Shown here: positions 33,474 through 41,791 of the stretch, in pieces | Layout of the letters: every line of letters begins with the position of its first letter | Position numbering within the stretch: position 1 is the stretch's first letter | NCBI RefSeq assembly: GCF_024171885.1 | Contig: NZ_JAMTCP010000004.1 | Coordinates: 1 to 64,000, forward strand | Source: Streptoalloteichus tenebrarius | Lineage (GTDB): Bacteria > Actinomycetota > Actinomycetes > Mycobacteriales > Pseudonocardiaceae | DNA length: 64,000 nucleotides | Reading direction: 5' to 3' | Translations under genes and position numbers: made by a program | The notes under the pieces: generated by a model | The model's input: the letters and a program-made list of their open reading frames with translations, nothing else | What the model was told of the DNA's origin: nothing | The model's database searches: none

Positions 33474-34820
33474 ATGAGTCCCGAACGTCCCACGATCGTG
33501 GTCGCCGGTATCGAGTTCGGCTGGGGGAGCGCGGGGAAGTTGAGCGCGGTGCTCGACGCGATCCGTCGCCGCGCCGCGGTGCCACCCCGCGTGGTCGGCA
33601 TCGGCTCCGCGCTCGGCCGACCACTGCTGTCGGGGCTGGACGTGGCGGCCTGGCACGACGTCCCAGTCCACGATGTTCCAGCCAACGGCCAACCCCTTCC
33701 CGACGGTCAGCACGGCCGGCCCGATCAGCACGGCCGGGCCGATCAGCACAGCAGGCACGACGAGCACGGCCAGCACAGCGAGCGCAGCCAGCACAGTCAG
33801 CCCGGCCAGCACGGTGGGATCGACCAGGACGCCGTCGCCGCGATCCTGCGCCGGGAACGGGCCGACGCCGGCCTGGTCGTGTTGGACCCCGTCGCCCGGA
33901 CCTTCGAGGCGCTGGGCCTGCCCACCGTCTTCGTCGACAGCCTCCCCTTCCTGTGGACCGAGGGAGACCTCCCCCTCCTCCCGGTGGAGGCCACCGTCTA
34001 CTGCGCGCAACGGTGCGTCGAACTCCCTCCGGACTGCCGCCCCGTGCTGGACGCCATCCACAACCTCCGCTGGGTGGAGGCGGTGGTCCGCCCACCGTCC
34101 TCGCTCTCCCCGCCCCGGCGCGTCACGGGCCTCCGGCGTGCGCTGGTGAGCCTCGGCGGCCTCCGCGCTCCCCGGCTCGCGGACTGGACCCGGTACCCGA
34201 GGCTCGTGCTGCCGCCCGCGCTGGCCGCCCTGGCGGACGCCGGCGTCCGCGAGGTCCACGTGGCCGGGAACCTCCCACCCGACCTCACACGGGAACTCAC
34301 CGGTGGGCCGGACACCGGCCCCGCGCTCGCCGTCTCCGCCCACCCGCTCGGCCACACCGAGTTCCTCGCCGAACTCGACCGGTGCGACCTCCTCGTGGCG
34401 TCACCGGGCCTGACCACCCTCCTGGAGGCGAGCAGCCGGGGGACACCGGTGGTCTGCCTGCCCCCGCAGAACGTCAGCCAGGTCCTCAACGGGCGTCAGT
34501 ACGCGGCGGCGTGCTCCGCCGCCACCAGGGTCCGCTGGCCGGAGGAGGTCCTCGACGAGGACCGCCTGCTGGCCAGCCGGATCGGAGGCGAGGCGACCGC
34601 GCTCCCCGTGATCTACGGGAGGATCGACAGGGCCAGCGAGGCGCCCGAGCCGGTGCGCCGCGCACTCCGCGCCCAGGTGCGCGCCGCGGTGGACGCCGTG
34701 CGCCTCGACGCCGACTGGACGGGTCTCGCCCGACGGATCGGGGTGCGCGGCGCGGACCAGGTCGCCGACGCGGTGCTCGCCCTCGCCTCGTCTTCCCGGT
34801 CCTCCCCTGCGCGCTCCTGA
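33474..34820 (+). CDS. GT-B glycosyltransferase, likely cytosylglucuronate synthase
   Basis: The 448-residue protein is a MurG-like GT-B transferase: IVVAGIEFGWGSAGKLSAVLD at the start and a donor site CDLLVASPGLTTLLEASSRGTPVVCLPP in the carboxyl half. In this context (radical SAM decarboxylase, aminotransferase, CMP N-glycosidase, UDP-glucose dehydrogenase) the best reading is the enzyme joining cytosine to glucuronic acid from UDP-glucuronate, as BlsD/MilC do. An insertion of about 40 residues rich in Gln-His (repeated QHG units, about 33704-33823) lies between the first strands and looks like recent repeat expansion. It probably forms a floppy loop. GTs for other acceptors remain possible. 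Confidence 0.7.
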   Translation: MSPERPTIVVAGIEFGWGSAGKLSAVLDAIRRRAAVPPRVVGIGSALGRPLLSGLDVAAWHDVPVHDVPANGQPLPDGQHGRPDQHGRADQHSRHDEHGQHSERSQHSQPGQHGGIDQDAVAAILRRERADAGLVVLDPVARTFEALGLPTVFVDSLPFLWTEGDLPLLPVEATVYCAQRCVELPPDCRPVLDAIHNLRWVEAVVRPPSSLSPPRRVTGLRRALVSLGGLRAPRLADWTRYPRLVLPPALAALADAGVREVHVAGNLPPDLTRELTGGPDTGPALAVSAHPLGHTEFLAELDRCDLLVASPGLTTLLEASSRGTPVVCLPPQNVSQVLNGRQYAAACSAATRVRWPEEVLDEDRLLASRIGGEATALPVIYGRIDRASEAPEPVRRALRAQVRAAVDAVRLDADWTGLARRIGVRGADQVADAVLALASSSRSSPARS

Positions 34821-34837
34821 GCGAGAAGGGTGCCTCG

Positions 34838-35833
34838 ATGAGCCGACCGCCACGACGCGACCGCTACCTGTTCGTGCGGATCCTGGAAGCCTGCAACGCG
34901 GACTGCTTCATGTGCGAGTTCGCGTTGTCCCGGGACACCTACCGCTTCACCGTCGAGGACTTCGCCGAACTGCTTCCCCAGGCCGTGGCGTCCGGCGTCA
35001 GGTACGTCCGGTTCACCGGCGGCGAACCCCTGATGCACCAGGACGTCCTGGCACTGGTCCGGCTCGGCGCCGAGCACGGCATGCGCATGTCGCTGATCAC
35101 CAACGGGATGATGCTGCCCCGGATGATCGAGGACCTCGCCGAGGCCGGCCTCGCGCAGGTCATCGTCAGCCTCGACGGCGCGTCGGCCGAGACCCACGAC
35201 GTCTACCGGCGGTTGCCGGGCCTGTTCGCCAACGGGCTGGCCGGCCTGCGCCGTGCTCGTGACCTCGGGGTGCTCCCGCGCGTCAACACCGTGGTGGGGC
35301 CGCACAACTACACCGAGATGCCCGAGTTGCAGAAGGTGTTGACGGAGGCCGGTGTGCGGCAGTGGGAGCTGTCCGCGCTGAAGCTCGCCCGGACAATCAC
35401 CTACCCCGACCCCGACCACGTACGCGCGGTCTGCGAGCCGATCTACACCGCCGACCCGGACGAGGTCCTCGTGCCGCTGGGCAAACGGTTCTATGGCGAC
35501 ACCCCGGAGGAGCAGGACCGGTACTTCCGCCACTCGCAGACCCCGCGAGCGAGCCGCCCGCTGTGTCACGTCGTGGACGACGTCATCTACCTCGACGGCA
35601 AGAACGGTCGTGCCTTCGGGTGTAGCTGCCTGCCGCACCGGGTGGGGGAGGAGCTGGGCGGCGCGCCGATCAGGGAGGGCGGCGAGATCGTCCTGGACGG
35701 CCCGGCCTTCCGGGAACACGTCGACTTCTTCCGGCGACAGGGACCCCTGATGTGCGGCGGGTGTTCCACCACCGCCGCCGGGTACAGCGACGACGTGGCC
35801 CGCCTCGGCGTCGTTCCGGACTGGCACTACTGA
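34838..35833 (+). CDS. Radical SAM enzyme, BlsE-like cytosylglucuronate decarboxylase
   Basis: The 331-residue protein has the radical SAM cluster motif CNADCFMC (Cys19, Cys23, Cys26), the GGEP motif in RFTGGEPLMH and the Ser/Asp strand VIVSLDGASAE. The carboxyl end carries further cysteines (CSCLP near 264-268, and CGGCS near 306-309), possibly for an auxiliary cluster. BlsE/MilG decarboxylate cytosylglucuronic acid in blasticidin S and mildiomycin biosynthesis, and this gene lies directly after the putative synthase with 17 bp between. Length fits. Assignment rests on context plus motif layout. Confidence 0.78.
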   Translation: MSRPPRRDRYLFVRILEACNADCFMCEFALSRDTYRFTVEDFAELLPQAVASGVRYVRFTGGEPLMHQDVLALVRLGAEHGMRMSLITNGMMLPRMIEDLAEAGLAQVIVSLDGASAETHDVYRRLPGLFANGLAGLRRARDLGVLPRVNTVVGPHNYTEMPELQKVLTEAGVRQWELSALKLARTITYPDPDHVRAVCEPIYTADPDEVLVPLGKRFYGDTPEEQDRYFRHSQTPRASRPLCHVVDDVIYLDGKNGRAFGCSCLPHRVGEELGGAPIREGGEIVLDGPAFREHVDFFRRQGPLMCGGCSTTAAGYSDDVARLGVVPDWHY

Positions 35834-35908
35834 GCGGCCCTACTGAGCGGCCCTACTGAGCGGCCCTACTGAGCGGCACTGTTGAGCGGCAGTGCTGAGC
35901 GGCCTGGA
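35828..35908 (+). repeat. 13-bp tandem repeat of TGAGCGGC units
   Basis: Six imperfect units of TACTGAGCGGCCC type start inside the last codons of the radical SAM gene. The first TGA is the stop codon, and each further unit repeats a TGA. The array fills the gap to the next gene's ribosome site. Confidence 0.9.
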
Positions 35909-35920
35909 CAGGAGAACGAC

Positions 35921-36889
35921 ATGAGGACCGGGTGTGCCGTCCGTCGTAGGGTGCTCGTCGCGGCCCGACGGGCAGACGTGGACTCGGTGACCGCGGCCCG
36001 ACGGGTGGCCGCACACCTCACCGACGTGGACGTCGTGGTCGGGGGCGAGGATCACGGCGCCCTTGCCGAGGGCGAGTCACCCGACGCGGCGCTGGTGTGC
36101 GACGACGTCTCGGTGGCTGAGAGGCTCGCCGCACGACAGGTTCCGGTGGTGTTCCTCTGCTCCTCCGTCGTCGACCCGGATACCTGGCCGTCCACAGTGG
36201 CCATTCGGTGCCGCCACCGGCCGGCCTGGCTCCCCTCGCTGTGGGACGGGGTGACGGGGGTCGGCACGATGGCCCCGGTCCGGCCGCGCCTGGCGAGGGA
36301 GCGCGCCGGCACGCTCGCCGTGTTCTCCCTCGCCGGCTGCTCGGCGGCCGAGGCTCGTCATTACGCCAGCGAGGTTCTCCGGCCCGTGGTGGACATCTGG
36401 CGGCGACGGTGGCCGGGAGAGTTCGTCGTGGTGGGTGACCAGCACCTCGACGCGGTGAACGAAGCCCTCGGGGACGTCCTCGTGGACGGCCCCGGAGACG
36501 GCCTGGGGGACGGCCTTGGGGACGGCCTGGGGGACGGCCTCGACGGGACCCGGGTGCGTTCCGTGGAGGAGGTCGACGTGGACGACGCGCACGCGAAGGC
36601 GAGCTGGTTCCTCGCCACTCCGACCCTCACGGCCGCGACCCTCGCCTGGGCGCGGCGCACACCGCTGGTCCTCCTCCCACCCGCGACCGCACGTCAGCAG
36701 AAGCTCGTCGATGCGCTGGTGCCCCCCTGGCGGACACCGGTCCCGGTCACGGCCGAGGACCTGGCGCGCGCGCCGACACCGGACGCGGTGGCCGTGACGA
36801 CCGACAGCGCGGCGCTCGCCTCCGACGACCTGCGTGGTGCCCCACGCGTCGCGCGGCAGGTCAGACAGATCACGTTCGCACCCGTGTGA
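35921..36889 (+). CDS. Cytosylglucuronate synthase-related protein
   Basis: The 322-residue protein looks like a degenerate GT-B half or small glycosyltransferase: VLVAARRADVDSVTAARRVAAHL, DAALVCDDVSVAERL and a carboxyl segment LAWARRTPLVLLPPATARQQ resembling the donor-binding end of the synthase two genes upstream. The typical Gly-rich loop is weak. CGA-type nucleoside clusters carry a synthase plus a related protein, so this may be an accessory subunit. It contains a 12-bp coding repeat giving GDGL four times (about 36497-36541). ATG at 35921 follows CAGGAGAA. Enzymatic role uncertain. Confidence 0.55.
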   Translation: MRTGCAVRRRVLVAARRADVDSVTAARRVAAHLTDVDVVVGGEDHGALAEGESPDAALVCDDVSVAERLAARQVPVVFLCSSVVDPDTWPSTVAIRCRHRPAWLPSLWDGVTGVGTMAPVRPRLARERAGTLAVFSLAGCSAAEARHYASEVLRPVVDIWRRRWPGEFVVVGDQHLDAVNEALGDVLVDGPGDGLGDGLGDGLGDGLDGTRVRSVEEVDVDDAHAKASWFLATPTLTAATLAWARRTPLVLLPPATARQQKLVDALVPPWRTPVPVTAEDLARAPTPDAVAVTTDSAALASDDLRGAPRVARQVRQITFAPV

Positions 36890-36927
36890 GACGAGCGCGC
36901 GACGACGCCCTCCGAATGGAGCGAAGG

Positions 36928-38082
36928 ATGTCGAACGAGGTTTCCGTGCCGGTGGGCACGATCAGTCCACAGGGGAACGTGACCGACGAGCAGTGGGCGG
37001 ACTGGCGGTGGCACATGCGACACCGCATCACGACCCTCCCCAAGCTGCGCGAGTGGATCAGGGTCACGCCCGACGAGGAACGGGCGATCCGGGAGTGCGC
37101 CGGGAAGTACCGGTGGAGCGTCACGCCCTACTACGCCTCGCTGATGGACCCGGACGACCCGACCTGCCCGGTCAGGCAACAGGCCCTGCCCGGCCCCGGC
37201 GAGCTGGTGGAGTCCCCCGACGCCGAGGTCGACCCGGTCGGCGACATGATCTACCGCAAGACCAACCGCGTCGTCCACAAGTACCCGGACCGCGTGATCA
37301 TGCTGGTGACGGAGGCGTGTCCGGTCTACTGCCGGCACTGCACCCGCAAGTTCCACACCACCGACGTGAGCGGCACCTACTTCCGCGACGACGAGGGCGG
37401 CTCCTACGAGGAGGACCTGCGCTACATCGCGGAGCACCCGGAGATCCGCGACGTCCTGCTCACCGGCGGCGACCCACTGTCCTACCGGGACGACAAGCTG
37501 GAGCAGATCATCGCCGCGCTGCGGGCGATCCCCAGCGTGGAGATCATCCGGATCGGCACCCGCTTCCCTGTCCTGCTGCCCCAGCGCGTGACCACCGAGT
37601 TCTGCGAGATGCTCTCGCGTCATCACCCGGTCTGGCTCAACACCCACTTCAACCACCCCCGGGAGATCACGCCCGATGCGGCGGCGGCGGTCGACCGGCT
37701 GCTGCGCCACGGCGTGCCCGTGGGCAACCAGACCGTCCTGCTCAAGGGCATCAACGACAGCGTGGCCACGATGCGGTCGCTCATGACGGAACTGCTGCGC
37801 ATCCGGGTGCGCCCCTACTACATCTACCACTGCGACAACGTCGTCGGCGTCTCCCACTTCATGACCTCGGTGGAGAAGGGCTGGGAGATCATGGAGGGCC
37901 TCCAGGGCCACATCACGGGCTTCGGTGTTCCCCAGTACGTGCTGACGACGAAGCTCGGCAAGATCCCGATGACCCGGCCGTCCTACTCCGTCACCGAGGC
38001 CGGCCTCGAACTCCGCAACTACCGGGGGCAGACGATGGCGCTCGACGAGGCGTACCCCCTGACCGAGGAGGACGTGCGATGA
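36928..38082 (+). CDS. KamA-family radical SAM 2,3-aminomutase
   Basis: The 384-residue protein is a PLP- and SAM-dependent amino acid 2,3-aminomutase. It has CPVYCRHC (Cys131, Cys135, Cys138), VLLTGGDPLSYRDDKLEQII, and the PLP-site region toward GKIPMTRPSY. Lysine 2,3-aminomutase uses two Asp residues for the side chain. One appears kept (YHCDNVVG); the second region VVDAPGGGGK is replaced by VLTTKLGK, so lysine is unlikely. With the blasticidin-like setting, arginine to beta-arginine (BlsG-type) is the best guess, but glutamate or another amino acid is possible. The ATG at 36928 follows GGAGCGAAGG; a GTG at 36886 overlaps the previous stop. Confidence 0.8.
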   Translation: MSNEVSVPVGTISPQGNVTDEQWADWRWHMRHRITTLPKLREWIRVTPDEERAIRECAGKYRWSVTPYYASLMDPDDPTCPVRQQALPGPGELVESPDAEVDPVGDMIYRKTNRVVHKYPDRVIMLVTEACPVYCRHCTRKFHTTDVSGTYFRDDEGGSYEEDLRYIAEHPEIRDVLLTGGDPLSYRDDKLEQIIAALRAIPSVEIIRIGTRFPVLLPQRVTTEFCEMLSRHHPVWLNTHFNHPREITPDAAAAVDRLLRHGVPVGNQTVLLKGINDSVATMRSLMTELLRIRVRPYYIYHCDNVVGVSHFMTSVEKGWEIMEGLQGHITGFGVPQYVLTTKLGKIPMTRPSYSVTEAGLELRNYRGQTMALDEAYPLTEEDVR

Positions 38083-39263
38083 GTCTGGACAAGCGCCTCG
38101 GGATGCGGTTCCTCCCCTATGGAGCGAACTTCCTCGATTGGGACGACATGACCGAACTCCGCGACGCGGTGCGGGACCGGGTGCTCTTCCGTTACCAGCG
38201 GCAGCCGGAGAGCTGCGCGACCCGGTTGGAGGAGTACGCCGCCCGACGGCTCGGCGCGAAACACGTCCTGGCCGTGCACAACTGCACCGAGGCCCTCCGC
38301 CTCGCGCTGGTGGTGACCCGCCCCAGGGTCGGCGACGTCGTGCACATCCCCGCCATGACCTTCGTCGCGGTCGCGGGCGCGGTCCTGTCCACCGGTCTCG
38401 TCCCGGTCCCGGTGGACATCGACGAGAACCTCTCCCTCGACGTGAGTCTGCTGCCCGCCGACGCCCAGCGGGTCATCGTCGCCCACATGGAGGGCGGCCT
38501 GGCCGAGGTGCCCGCCCACGTCCCCTACGTCATCGAGGACGCAGCCCAGGCGCTCGGCTCGCGTTTCCCCGACGGGACACACGCCGGCACCAAGGGCTTC
38601 GCCGGGACGTTCAGCTTCCACCACAACAAGGTGCTCACCTCCGGCGAGGGCGGGCTCGCCACCACCAACGACGAGGCCGTGTACGCGCTCATGCGCAGCT
38701 ACCACGACCACGGGTCCGCGCGGCAGCCGGGGCGCTACCCGGTGTGGAACGACGACGCGTTCTGGGGCGAGAACCTGGTCACCAGCGAGGAGGTCGCCGC
38801 GATCCAGCTCCAGCAGTTCCGGCACCTCGACGAGGTGCTGGCCGGGCTCCAGCGGCACTACGACCTCATGGTGGAGGAGCTGCCGCGCCGGTCGGACATG
38901 CGCCCGCTGCCGAGGACGGCCGGCGAGGCCAAGATCAGCGTGCGGCTGGAGCTGGACAGTCGGGAACTCAGGGACCGCGCGGTGGCCACCCTGACCGAGC
39001 AGGGCGTCCCCAACTGGACGCTGGACAAGTACTTCCTGCCCGCCCACCCCGTGCTCGCCGGGCGCCGCTCCCTCTACGCGGACGGGTTCCCGTGGAACCT
39101 CGCGCCCGACACGCCGGAGACGGCGGGCCTGAGCCGCGACGGTTTCGCCGCGACCAGGGAACGCCTCGGCCGGATCGTCTGCCTGCCGCTGTTCCCCGAG
39201 CTGAGCGTCGACGAGCAGGCCGTCGCGGCCAAGGCCACCCGCGCCCTGCTGGAGCAGTTGTGA
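38079..39263 (+). CDS. DegT/DnrJ/EryC1-type sugar aminotransferase
   Basis: The 394-residue protein is a PLP-dependent sugar aminotransferase. It has AVHNCTEALRLAL (phosphate-binding), VIEDAAQALGS (PLP Asp) and the Schiff-base lysine Lys184 in SFHHNKVLTSGEGG. In CGA-derived antibiotics an enzyme of this class installs the amino group on the 4-keto pentose left after decarboxylation (BlsH-like). The ATGA overlap with the aminomutase gene indicates coupling. Length and all key residues are standard. It continues a tightly packed operon. Confidence 0.85.
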   Translation: MSLDKRLGMRFLPYGANFLDWDDMTELRDAVRDRVLFRYQRQPESCATRLEEYAARRLGAKHVLAVHNCTEALRLALVVTRPRVGDVVHIPAMTFVAVAGAVLSTGLVPVPVDIDENLSLDVSLLPADAQRVIVAHMEGGLAEVPAHVPYVIEDAAQALGSRFPDGTHAGTKGFAGTFSFHHNKVLTSGEGGLATTNDEAVYALMRSYHDHGSARQPGRYPVWNDDAFWGENLVTSEEVAAIQLQQFRHLDEVLAGLQRHYDLMVEELPRRSDMRPLPRTAGEAKISVRLELDSRELRDRAVATLTEQGVPNWTLDKYFLPAHPVLAGRRSLYADGFPWNLAPDTPETAGLSRDGFAATRERLGRIVCLPLFPELSVDEQAVAAKATRALLEQL

Positions 39264-40504
39264 GCGCGAGGCCGGTTCTCCTCTTCGTGGACGGCTGGCC
39301 ACTGTCGTTCTGCCACCACGTGATCCGCAGGGACGACGTCGACCTCGTCCTCCTGCGGTTCTCGTCCCAGCGGGCGCTCTTCTCCGAGGACTACCTGGAC
39401 GCCACCGCCCACCTGCCGGCGTTCTGGGTGCGGGACGACGCCCCGCTGGCCGAGGAGGTGGAGCGCTACCACGCCATGACCCGGCGGACCGGTCTGCGGC
39501 CGACGTACTTCTGCAACCCGTCCGAGCCGGCCCAGGAGATCGCGCACGCCTTCGCCCGCCGCGCCGGCCTGCCGCACCTGACCGAGCGGCAGGTGCGGTG
39601 GGTGCGGAACAAGGCGGCGATGAAGGACCGCTTCCGCGAGCTGGGGTTGGCCACCGCCGCCCACCGCACCGTGTCCACCACGGCGGAGGTCCGGGAGTTC
39701 GCGCGCTCGCACGGTTGGCCGGTGGTGGTCAAGCCCGTGGACTCCTTCGCCTGCATCGACACCTTCCTGGTGCGCGACGAGCGGGACCTCGCCCGGCTCG
39801 ACCTGTCCCCGGCGCGGTCCTGGATGGTGGAGGAGCACGTCGGGGGACAGGAGTGGGAGGCCTGCGCGCTGGTCCTCGGCGGGGAGGTGCTCGACGTCTG
39901 GCCGAGCGCCATGCCGGCCCGCCCACTGTCCATTGTGGACGGAGCAATCAACGCGAACATCAGCCTCGGCTCCGGCGAGGGACCCGACGTCGACCTCAGG
40001 GACCTCGTCCAGCGCGTCGTGACCGGCATGGGGCTGGACCACGGGTACCTGCACATGGAGTTCTTCGTGGACCGGGGCCGGGTGCTCGTCGGGGAGGTCG
40101 GCCTGCGCCTGGCGGGCTGCGAGATCCCGGCCAACCACGGCCACGCCTACGGGTTCGACGTCTTCGCCGCCACCCTCGACGTCTACCTCGGCCGCCGGCC
40201 CGACCTGACCTACCGGTGGCGGCGCTGCGTCGGCGACCTGTTGCTCCCGCTGCCCGGCTCCGGCCGCGTCCGCCACATCACACGAGAGGAGGAACTGCTC
40301 GCGATGCCCGGGGTGATCGCGGCGGTGGTGCGGCACGGTCGGGGCGACGTGGTGACGTCCCGACGGATGTCGCACAACTCCGCCGGCTACGTGCACGTGG
40401 CCGGCCAGACCGCCGAGGAGGTCGAGCGGCGCATGCGTCACGTGCTGGACCGCTACCGGATCGAGATCGAGCCCGTCGGCCCGCCCGCCGCCGTGGCGCC
40501 GTAG
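39260..40504 (+). CDS. ATP-grasp ligase
   Basis: The 414-residue protein has an ATP-grasp core from about 115 to 315: VRNKAAMKDRFRELGLATAAHR, the nucleotide lysine in WPVVVKPVDSFACIDT, WMVEEHVGGQEWEACALV, and metal-binding YLHMEFFVDRGRVLVGEVGLRLAG. Such enzymes activate a carboxylate as acyl phosphate and join it to an amine. In this cluster it probably forms the amide between the amino sugar nucleoside and an amino acid such as a beta-amino acid (inference). GTG start overlaps the aminotransferase stop by 4 bp. The first 110 residues form the preATP-grasp domain. Confidence 0.85.
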   Translation: MSARPVLLFVDGWPLSFCHHVIRRDDVDLVLLRFSSQRALFSEDYLDATAHLPAFWVRDDAPLAEEVERYHAMTRRTGLRPTYFCNPSEPAQEIAHAFARRAGLPHLTERQVRWVRNKAAMKDRFRELGLATAAHRTVSTTAEVREFARSHGWPVVVKPVDSFACIDTFLVRDERDLARLDLSPARSWMVEEHVGGQEWEACALVLGGEVLDVWPSAMPARPLSIVDGAINANISLGSGEGPDVDLRDLVQRVVTGMGLDHGYLHMEFFVDRGRVLVGEVGLRLAGCEIPANHGHAYGFDVFAATLDVYLGRRPDLTYRWRRCVGDLLLPLPGSGRVRHITREEELLAMPGVIAAVVRHGRGDVVTSRRMSHNSAGYVHVAGQTAEEVERRMRHVLDRYRIEIEPVGPPAAVAP

Positions 40505-40543
40505 GGCGCGACCCCGGAAGGACGACCCCGGAAGGAACGACTG

Positions 40544-41752
40544 ATGGTCGGCGTTCTCCGCCGCTTCGCCCACCTGCTCACCCGCCCGAAGGTCGCCCCC
40601 GCCGCCTTCTGGAGCGTGCTGGCCCGGCTGCCGGTCTACCTGATGACGCTGGCCATCGTGCTGGTCGTCAGGGAGCAGGGCGGCAGCTACGCCCAGGCCG
40701 GCACCGTCGCCGCCGTCTACACCCTCGCGATGGCGGTGCTGGGGCCGTGGGTGGGGCGGCAGGCCGACCGGCACGGGCACCGGCCCGTCCTGCTGGTCAC
40801 GGGCGTGGCGTTCCCGCTGAGCATGGCCGTGTTCATCTGGTGGACCGAGCCGGGCACGGTCGGCCAGCTCGCGATGGCGGCGGTGTCTGGCTCGCTGCCC
40901 CCGCCGGCGAACTCCTCGGTCCGGTCGTTGTGGGCCAGGCTCCCCCTCGACGAGCGGGCCAGGGAGGCGGCCTACCTGTGGGAGGCCCTGCTGACGGAAC
41001 TGCTGATCATCGGTTCCCCGCTGCTGCTGGCGGCGCTGATGATCACCGGGTCCGCCTCGCTCGGCCTCACCACCATCACCGTGATCGGCGGCGTCGCCGC
41101 CTGCGGGTTCGCCCTGACCCCCGCGTTGGCCGCCGTCCGGCCCAGCGGCGGGGGAGCCGTGGGCCTCGGCCCCCTCTGCGAGCGCGGCCTGCTCACCCTG
41201 TTCGGCCTCATGGCCGGATACGCGGTGCCCATCGGCCTGCTGACCCTGGCGATCCCCGCGTTCGTCGACCAGCACGGCGAGCGCGGCCACACCGGGTTCG
41301 TCTACGCCTGCTGGGGCATCGGCAGCGCGCTCGGCGTGCTGGTCATGGGCAACCTCGGCACGGAGCGCCCGGACCACCAGCGCTTCCCCTGGCTGGTCCT
41401 CGCCTACGCCGTCGGCCTCGCCCTGCCCGTGCTGGCCTTCTCCGAGCTGACACTGGGCCTCGCCCTCGCCGTCGGCGGCCTGCCCATCGCGTTGGTGGCG
41501 GCCACCGAACTCTCCCTCGTCAGGGGGCTGGCCGAACCCCACACCCTCACCGAGGCGTTCACCTGGGCCTCGACCGCCACCGTCGTGGGCGAGGCGGTCG
41601 GCCAGCAACTCGGCGGGCTCCTCGTCGAGCGGGCCGGGGCCAGGGGCGTCTTCGTCCTCGGCGTCGCCGTGGCCCTGGCCGTCGCCGCGCTGTGCTTCGC
41701 CGCGCGCGGGGTGCTGTCCCACCGCGCGCCGCAGGAAGAGTTCTCCGACTGA
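40544..41752 (+). CDS. MFS transporter, likely product exporter
   Basis: The 402-residue protein has about twelve hydrophobic helices, with the MFS loop motif WVGRQADRHGHRPVLLV between helices 2 and 3. It is the DHA-type drug/proton antiporter form common in antibiotic clusters. The spacer before it contains two copies of GACCCCGGAAGGA (about 40510-40537), the second serving as ribosome site. Position right after the ligase suggests export of the nucleoside and self-protection. Confidence 0.85.
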   Translation: MVGVLRRFAHLLTRPKVAPAAFWSVLARLPVYLMTLAIVLVVREQGGSYAQAGTVAAVYTLAMAVLGPWVGRQADRHGHRPVLLVTGVAFPLSMAVFIWWTEPGTVGQLAMAAVSGSLPPPANSSVRSLWARLPLDERAREAAYLWEALLTELLIIGSPLLLAALMITGSASLGLTTITVIGGVAACGFALTPALAAVRPSGGGAVGLGPLCERGLLTLFGLMAGYAVPIGLLTLAIPAFVDQHGERGHTGFVYACWGIGSALGVLVMGNLGTERPDHQRFPWLVLAYAVGLALPVLAFSELTLGLALAVGGLPIALVAATELSLVRGLAEPHTLTEAFTWASTATVVGEAVGQQLGGLLVERAGARGVFVLGVAVALAVAALCFAARGVLSHRAPQEEFSD

Positions 41753-41791
41753 TCATCCCGACACCGACCACGAGACCGACGAGGAGCACGC

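Noticed and set aside
36886-36927. Earlier GTG/ATG starts for the aminomutase
   Set aside because: No ribosome site upstream of either; GGAGCGAAGG directly precedes the ATG at 36928.
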